NCBI RefSeq assembly: GCF_013004695.1 | Contig: NZ_JABEMG010000043.1 | Coordinates: 1-33,488 of the forward strand | DNA: 33,488 bases | Direction: 5' to 3' | From: Promicromonospora citrea | GTDB lineage: Bacteria > Actinomycetota > Actinomycetes > Actinomycetales > Cellulomonadaceae | In this document: in pieces, positions 30,074-33,488 of the stretch | How the letters are laid out: the number at the start of each line of letters is the position of its first letter | Numbering within the stretch: position 1 is the first letter of the stretch | Made by a program: the position numbers and the translations under genes | The notes under the pieces: model-generated | What the model saw: only the letters and a program-made list of their open reading frames with translations | Database searches by the model: none | Told to the model about the DNA's origin: nothing

Positions 30074-32742
30074 TGACCGCCACGACCACACCACCGACCA
30101 CCACGCCCGTCGTGTCGACCGACAGCACGCCCGCCCTCGGCGGCGGCTCCCGCTACCCGACCGCGCGCCTGACGCTCGGCCAGATGCGCCGCAGCACCGG
30201 CCGCCTGGCGGCCGCAGGCATCGCCATCCTCATCAGCACCGCGTTCGTCACCGTGACGCTGCTGGTGGGCAACATCGTCACCAGCACGACCTACGACCAG
30301 GTCTCCGCCCGCTACGCGGACGCCGACCTCGTCGTCTCCCACTCGAGCTGGGAGCTCACCCCGGAGGACGCCGAGGCGGCAGGCGCCGTCGACGGCGTCG
30401 CCGCGGTGCAGGCCCAGCAGACCTACTTCACCGAGCTGTCGCGCGGCGGGAAGGTCGTCTACCAGTCGATCGCCGCCCACCCGGCCGACGAGCGGCTGTC
30501 GCCGCTCCGCCTCGCCGAGGGCGACTGGCCGCAGGGACAGACCGACATCGCGCTGCCGACCGACGTCGCCGAGCGGCTCGGCCTCGGGGTCGGTGACACG
30601 GTCAACGCCAACCGCTGGATCGTCGACCCGGAGCCCGAGGTCCAGGAGGACGGCAGCACCTGGTACGACAACCAGGAGGTCACCGAGAAGCTCACCGTCA
30701 CGGGCCTCGTCGAGGACCCGTACCAGGCGTACGCCCTCACGGGCGGCATGGCCGTCGTCTCCGCGGCGACCCTGGACCAGTGGGTCGCCGACGACAGCGG
30801 GCCCGACTCGTCGCCGACGTACGACGCCCTGCTCGTGGCGCTCGACGACCCCGCGGCGCTCGAGGAGGCGCGGCAGGCCCTCGCCGAGGCCGTGCCCTCC
30901 GCCACCGACGTCCTGACCACGCAGGAGTACGCCGAGCAGGTCGTCGCGGAGATGTCCGGCGGCCAGAACATCGTGTTCCTCGTGTTCGTCCTCGCCTTCG
31001 CCGGCGTCGCGCTCGTCGTGGCGGGCCTGGTCATCGCCAACACCTTCCAGGTGCTCGTCGCCCAGCGGTCGCGCATGCTCGCGCTGCTGCGCTGCATCGG
31101 CGCGGACACCGGCCAGCTCTACCGCAGCGTCCTGCTCGAGGCCGCGATCCTCGGCCTGATCGCCTCGGTCGCCGGCGTGGTCCTCGGGGCACTGCTCGTG
31201 CAGGCTGGCCTCCTCGTCGCGCCGAGCTTCGACCTCGGGGTACCGCTGCCCGGCACCATCTCGCTCAACGCCGCGGTCGTGCTCGTGCCGCTCGCCGTCG
31301 GCGTCCTCGTCACGCTGGTCGCCGCCGTCACCCCCGCCCGTGCCGCCTCCCGGGTCGCACCGCTCGCCGCGCTGCGCCCGTCGGACGCCCCGACGCTGCG
31401 CGGGGCCGGCAAGGTCCGCGCGGTCCTCGCGACCCTGCTCACGGTCGGTGGCGTCGCGCTCCTGGTCGGCGGCATGGCCATGGGCCGGACCGGCCAGGCC
31501 GACCTCGGCATCCTCGCCGCCGTGCTCGGCGGCTCGGTGTCGCTCGTCGGCGTCATCGTCGGCGCGGTGTTCTGGCTGCCGCGCGTCGCCGGGGCGTTCG
31601 GCCGCCTGGTCGGTACCTCCGGGCCCGCCGCGCGCCTGGCCGCCGCCAACACGCAGCGCAACCCGCGTCGCACGGCCGCCACCGCCACGGCGCTGCTCAT
31701 CGGCGTCACGCTCGTGTCCATGATGACGACGGGCGCCGCGAGCGCCCGGGTCACCCTCGACCAGGAGCTCGACGCCCAGTACCCGGTCGACCTGCAGGTG
31801 GGCACGACGTCGTCGGACGACGAGGGCAACCCCTCCGCGATGCCGGGCGACGTGACGGACGCCGTCCGCGGGGTCGGTGACCTGCGGGCCGTCGCCGAGG
31901 TGACCACGTACGTCGCGGAGACGACCGACGAGGAGGTGGTGCCCGTCGTCGCCGCCACCCCGGAGGCGCTGACGTCGGTGCTCAACACGCCGGAGGGCGC
32001 GGAGGGCTTCGGCCCCGGCACGCTCCTGGTGCCCGCGGGGGTCGCCAAGAACTACGGGCTCGAGGGCCGTGACACGATCACGCTCAGCGGCCCGGCGGGC
32101 GAGGTGACGCTCGACGTGGTTCCCAGCGACCTGCGGACGCACGACGCGTTCCTCACGCCGCTCGACCTGGCCGCGATCACGCCGGCCGTGGCGCCGAACG
32201 CCCTGTGGGCGGGGGTCGCCGACGGCGCGGACGTGGCCGCGACGGTCGCCGCGCTGCAGGACGCGGTCTCCGCGACCGAGGAGGCCGTGGAGATCAGCGG
32301 CGCCGTCGTCGAGCGGGAGGCGTACCAGCAGGTCATCGACGTGATCCTCGGGATCGTGGTCGGTCTGCTCGCCGTGGCGGTGGTCATCGCGCTGATCGGC
32401 GTGGCGAACACCCTGTCGCTGTCGGTGATCGAGCGCACCCGGGAGAACGCGATGCTCCGGGCCATCGGGCTCACGACGGGGCAGCTGCGCGGCACGCTCG
32501 CCGTCGAGGGGATGCTCATCGCCGGTGTCGGTGCGGTGCTCGGCATCGTGCTGGGCCTCGTGTACGGCTGGGCGGGCGCGACGGCGGCCCTCGGCAACGT
32601 CGGCACGGTGCCGTTCGTGGTCCCGTGGGCCGAGGTCGGCGTGATGCTCGCCGTCGCGCTGGTCGCCGGGCTCGTCGCCTCGGTGGTCCCGGCCCGGGCC
32701 GCGGTCCGGACCCGGCCCGTGGCGGCGCTCGCGGCGGAGTAG
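30073..32742 (+). CDS. FtsX/MacB-type ABC permease (duplicated)
   Basis: The 889-residue protein has a helix near residue 45-70 (IAILISTAFVTVTLLVGNIV), an extracellular MacB_PCD-like domain to about 290, then a three-helix FtsX block (IVFLVFVLAFAGVALVVAGL, LLEAAILGLIASVAGVVLGA, VVLVPLAVGVLVTLVAAVTP). The whole layout repeats after two linker helices: a second RLAAANTQRNPRRTAATATA helix, a second outer domain (595-750) and a C-terminal FtsX block ending PARAAVRTRPVAALAAE. About ten membrane helices result. It works with the upstream ATPase, with overlapping stop and start (TGATG). Such duplicated permeases typically extract or move lipids or peptides at the outer membrane leaflet. GC-rich C-ending codons return here. 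Confidence 0.88.
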   Translation: MTATTTPPTTTPVVSTDSTPALGGGSRYPTARLTLGQMRRSTGRLAAAGIAILISTAFVTVTLLVGNIVTSTTYDQVSARYADADLVVSHSSWELTPEDAEAAGAVDGVAAVQAQQTYFTELSRGGKVVYQSIAAHPADERLSPLRLAEGDWPQGQTDIALPTDVAERLGLGVGDTVNANRWIVDPEPEVQEDGSTWYDNQEVTEKLTVTGLVEDPYQAYALTGGMAVVSAATLDQWVADDSGPDSSPTYDALLVALDDPAALEEARQALAEAVPSATDVLTTQEYAEQVVAEMSGGQNIVFLVFVLAFAGVALVVAGLVIANTFQVLVAQRSRMLALLRCIGADTGQLYRSVLLEAAILGLIASVAGVVLGALLVQAGLLVAPSFDLGVPLPGTISLNAAVVLVPLAVGVLVTLVAAVTPARAASRVAPLAALRPSDAPTLRGAGKVRAVLATLLTVGGVALLVGGMAMGRTGQADLGILAAVLGGSVSLVGVIVGAVFWLPRVAGAFGRLVGTSGPAARLAAANTQRNPRRTAATATALLIGVTLVSMMTTGAASARVTLDQELDAQYPVDLQVGTTSSDDEGNPSAMPGDVTDAVRGVGDLRAVAEVTTYVAETTDEEVVPVVAATPEALTSVLNTPEGAEGFGPGTLLVPAGVAKNYGLEGRDTITLSGPAGEVTLDVVPSDLRTHDAFLTPLDLAAITPAVAPNALWAGVADGADVAATVAALQDAVSATEEAVEISGAVVEREAYQQVIDVILGIVVGLLAVAVVIALIGVANTLSLSVIERTRENAMLRAIGLTTGQLRGTLAVEGMLIAGVGAVLGIVLGLVYGWAGATAALGNVGTVPFVVPWAEVGVMLAVALVAGLVASVVPARAAVRTRPVAALAAE

Positions 32743-32759
32743 ACCCCCCTCCGCCGCCG

Positions 32760-32807
32760 GGCAGGGCCGCGGCGACACCGCCCCCTCGGGTGTCCCGCGG
32801 CCCTGCC
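32760..32807 (+). terminator. Strong terminator after the first permease gene
   Basis: A 13-bp outer stem (32760-32772 with 32795-32807) encloses an inner 6-bp stem GACACC/GGTGTC (32774-32779 and 32789-32794). Pyrimidine-rich TCTTCTCC follows. It separates the two tandem permease genes. Confidence 0.75.
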
Positions 32808-32867
32808 TCTTCTCCACCGGGACCACAGCGGTCCCAGCCAGCGTCACCGCCGACCCGAGGAGAGCCC

Positions 32868-33488
32868 GTGGCCCGCATCGACCCGACCGTCCGCCTGACC
32901 CTCGGCCAGATGCGCCGCAGCCTGGGTCGTCTGGCCGCCGCGGGGACCGCGATCCTCATCGGGACGGCGTTCGTCACGGCGACGCTGCTCGCGGGCGGCG
33001 TCGTCACCCGCACCACGTACGACCAGGTCGCCGCGCAGTACGCCGACGGCGACCTGGTCGTGTTCGACAGCAGGGGCACCCTGACCACCGGCGACGTCAG
33101 GACGATCCGCGCGGTCGGGGGTGTCGCGGCCGCCGACGGCCTGCGGGGCACGTACGCGGAGCTGAACCACGACGGCCGCACCGTCTACCAGGCGCTCGTC
33201 GGGGCGCCGTCGGACCGGCGGCTGAGCCCGCTGGAGCTGACCGCGGGCGCCTGGCCCGACGCGGCGGACCGGATCGCGCTCCCGGCGGACGTCGCGGACC
33301 TGTTCGGTGTGGGCGTGGGGGACACCGTCTCCGCGACGCGCTGGCTGCCGGGCGCGAAGCCCTCGATGGACGAGCGGGGTCCGGACCGCGACGGCGGCCG
33401 CGCGGGCGCCGAGCGGCTGACGGTGTCGGGGCTCGTCGCCGACCCGTCGCACGCCTACGCCGCGAGCGGCGGGGTCGCCGTGGTCCCG
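32868..33488 (+). CDS. Second FtsX/MacB-type permease, N-terminal part (partial)
   Basis: GTG 32868, preceded by GAGGAGA (32856-32862), opens a frame without stop to the window end (207 codons). Its first 60 residues after the start match the first permease at about 48 of 60 positions: PTVRLTLGQMRRSLGRLAAA corresponds to PTARLTLGQMRRSTGRLAAA. The MacB_PCD-like outer domain follows (TTYDQVAAQYADGDLVV, LTAGAWPDAADRIALPADVA). It is a tandem paralogue with no ATPase of its own in between, and it might share the upstream ATPase or have another downstream. A strong terminator precedes it, and I see no clear promoter. Confidence 0.82.
   Translation, partial: MARIDPTVRLTLGQMRRSLGRLAAAGTAILIGTAFVTATLLAGGVVTRTTYDQVAAQYADGDLVVFDSRGTLTTGDVRTIRAVGGVAAADGLRGTYAELNHDGRTVYQALVGAPSDRRLSPLELTAGAWPDAADRIALPADVADLFGVGVGDTVSATRWLPGAKPSMDERGPDRDGGRAGAERLTVSGLVADPSHAYAASGGVAVVP

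Noticed and set aside
29749-32847. 1032-codon open frame antisense to the FtsX permease gene
   Set aside because: It has no domain and crosses the ATPase/permease junction on the other strand; the plus strand shows clear membrane helices and motifs.
1-33488. CRISPR arrays, tRNA or rRNA genes, insertion sequences and phage attachment sites
   Set aside because: I looked for regularly spaced repeats, cloverleaf-like structures, rRNA-like stretches, transposase or integrase genes and terminal inverted repeats, and saw none.

Overview
The window is about 33.5 kb of very high-GC DNA whose codons almost always end in G or C. Gene content, gene style and the many start codons lying 6-7 bases after a TANNNT -10 box (predicted leaderless mRNAs) point to an actinobacterium. 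The secreted polysaccharidases suggest a Cellulomonas/Cellulosimicrobium/Promicromonospora-like member of the Micrococcales; this placement is inference. I see no tRNA, rRNA, CRISPR array, transposase or integrase. The only gap over 200 bases, apart from promoter regions, is 17382-17616.

Left part (1-7.9 kb). A truncated minus-strand gene encodes the N-terminus of a probable type VII-secreted protein. Opposite it, a probable trp attenuator (14-codon leader peptide with tandem Trp codons plus a terminator-like hairpin) precedes a fused PhzE/TrpEG-type anthranilate or ADIC synthase. Two regulator/oxidoreductase pairs follow (MarR with an LLM flavin enzyme; TetR with a medium-chain quinone-type reductase), both with palindromes in the promoter. 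Then come a secreted protein behind an ECF-sigma-like promoter, a NUDIX hydrolase, an unlisted 27-residue amphipathic peptide gene with its own promoter, strong ribosome site and strong terminator, and the ribosome-rescue hydrolase gene arfB.

Middle (7.9-19.5 kb). A glycolate/lactate-type FAD oxidase is followed by a large Tat-exported alpha-L-rhamnosidase (GH78) behind a LacI-type operator, two acetyltransferases, a secreted multidomain alpha-1,3-glucanase (GH87), and a membrane DUF4190-type protein coupled to a small unknown gene. At 19.2-19.5 kb the C-terminal stumps of two divergent genes (a GH38-like mannosidase and an MFS transporter) abut, which looks like a deletion scar.

Right part (19.5-33.5 kb). 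An aldo/keto reductase and a divergent LysR regulator share a near-perfect operator. A cyclase-fold protein of unknown role is divergent from poxB. A ferric-siderophore ABC importer operon (ATPase, lipoprotein, fused permease, perhaps a TPR protein) is headed by a DtxR/IdeR iron box. A MacB-type ABC ATPase with odd codon use is followed by two tandem FtsX-type permeases, the second cut by the window end.

Taken together the region is an environmental-interface segment: glycan breakdown, iron uptake, redox and xenobiotic defence modules each with a local regulator, and envelope transport. The least explained elements are the 27-residue peptide locus, the trp leader on a PhzE-type gene, and the double-gene deletion scar.
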